Part shown: piece after piece, positions 63,957 to 64,000 of the stretch
Layout: each line of letters opens with the position of its first letter
Position numbering within the stretch: the first letter of the stretch is position 1
NCBI GenBank assembly: GCA_030847615.1
Contig: JAUMIR010000001.1
Span: forward strand, 67,531,501-67,595,500
DNA length: 64,000 nt
Reading direction: 5' to 3'
Origin: Gambelia wislizenii
Lineage: Eukaryota > Chordata > Lepidosauria > Squamata > Crotaphytidae
Notes under the pieces: generated by a model
What the model saw: the letters and a program-made list of their open reading frames with translations, nothing else
The model's database searches: none
Told to the model about the DNA's origin: nothing
Program-made: the position numbers and the translations under genes

Positions 63957-64000
63957 CAGACAAATGAGGAATCTCTGTCTGGTACCTGGTGGAGAACACA

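Overview
This is eukaryotic, repeat-dominated, AT-leaning nuclear DNA, most likely from a squamate reptile (lizard or snake). The basis is the repeat mix: many CR1 LINE pieces, RTE-BovB LINE fragments, L2 and L3/CR1-like fragments, an L1 fragment, tRNA-derived SINEs of the kind common in squamates, solo LTRs, hAT, Tigger-like and Harbinger-like non-autonomous DNA transposons, and many microsatellites. No bacterial features (operons, CRISPR, insertion sequences) are present, and no intact host gene could be recognised. Open frames longer than 100 codons are either decayed LINE proteins or chance frames over simple repeats. Two short exon-like segments on the minus strand (13703-13795 and 40909-41048) and a few repeat-free AT-rich blocks are the only candidates for host function.

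Layout. 1-5.6 kb: a CpG-rich minisatellite at the end of a Tigger-like element, CR1 and L2 3' ends, a Harbinger-like MITE (called family X here), a 0.9 kb solo LTR (family L) and a C-rich minisatellite. 5.6-9.2 kb: a BovB 3' half split by a family X MITE, a CR1 end, and a second family L solo LTR. 10-13.2 kb: two antisense solo LTRs of a second family (Y), one carrying a family X MITE and a Tigger-like element. 14.4-17.6 kb: a 3.1 kb minus-strand LINE (family N) split by a CR1. 17.6-24.4 kb: another MITE, microsatellites, an L1 fragment, a MITE, CR1 and L2. 24.4-27.3 kb: a family X MITE opened by a 2.4 kb hAT that itself carries a SINE, a smaller hAT, a CR1 and a Tigger-like element. 27.3-30.5 kb: an unusually complete CR1 with remnants of ORF1 and ORF2. 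32-39.5 kb: the third Y LTR with a nested hairpin element, a 331 bp palindromic MITE, further foldback MITEs, CR1 and L2. 39.7-43.2 kb: SINEs, an exon-like segment and another X MITE. 43.5-46 kb: the second LINE N copy with 24 bp target duplications. 47-55 kb: L3/CR1 and BovB fragments, a SINE and a GC-rich tandem repeat. 55.9-64 kb: a hairpin element, a 603 bp MITE, an L2 split by a second copy of the composite hAT, one more X MITE, and CA repeats.

Most informative results. (1) Harbinger-like MITEs make up a large share of the window. Several have exact 3 bp target duplications, and for three of them the pre-insertion sequence can be read from related repeats. (2) The two copies of LINE N carry complementary internal deletions: one lacks the endonuclease, the other the reverse transcriptase. 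(3) Two hAT copies with different 8 bp target duplications share the same internal passengers, so the composite moved as a unit. All family names are assigned by reading the sequence, without a database search.
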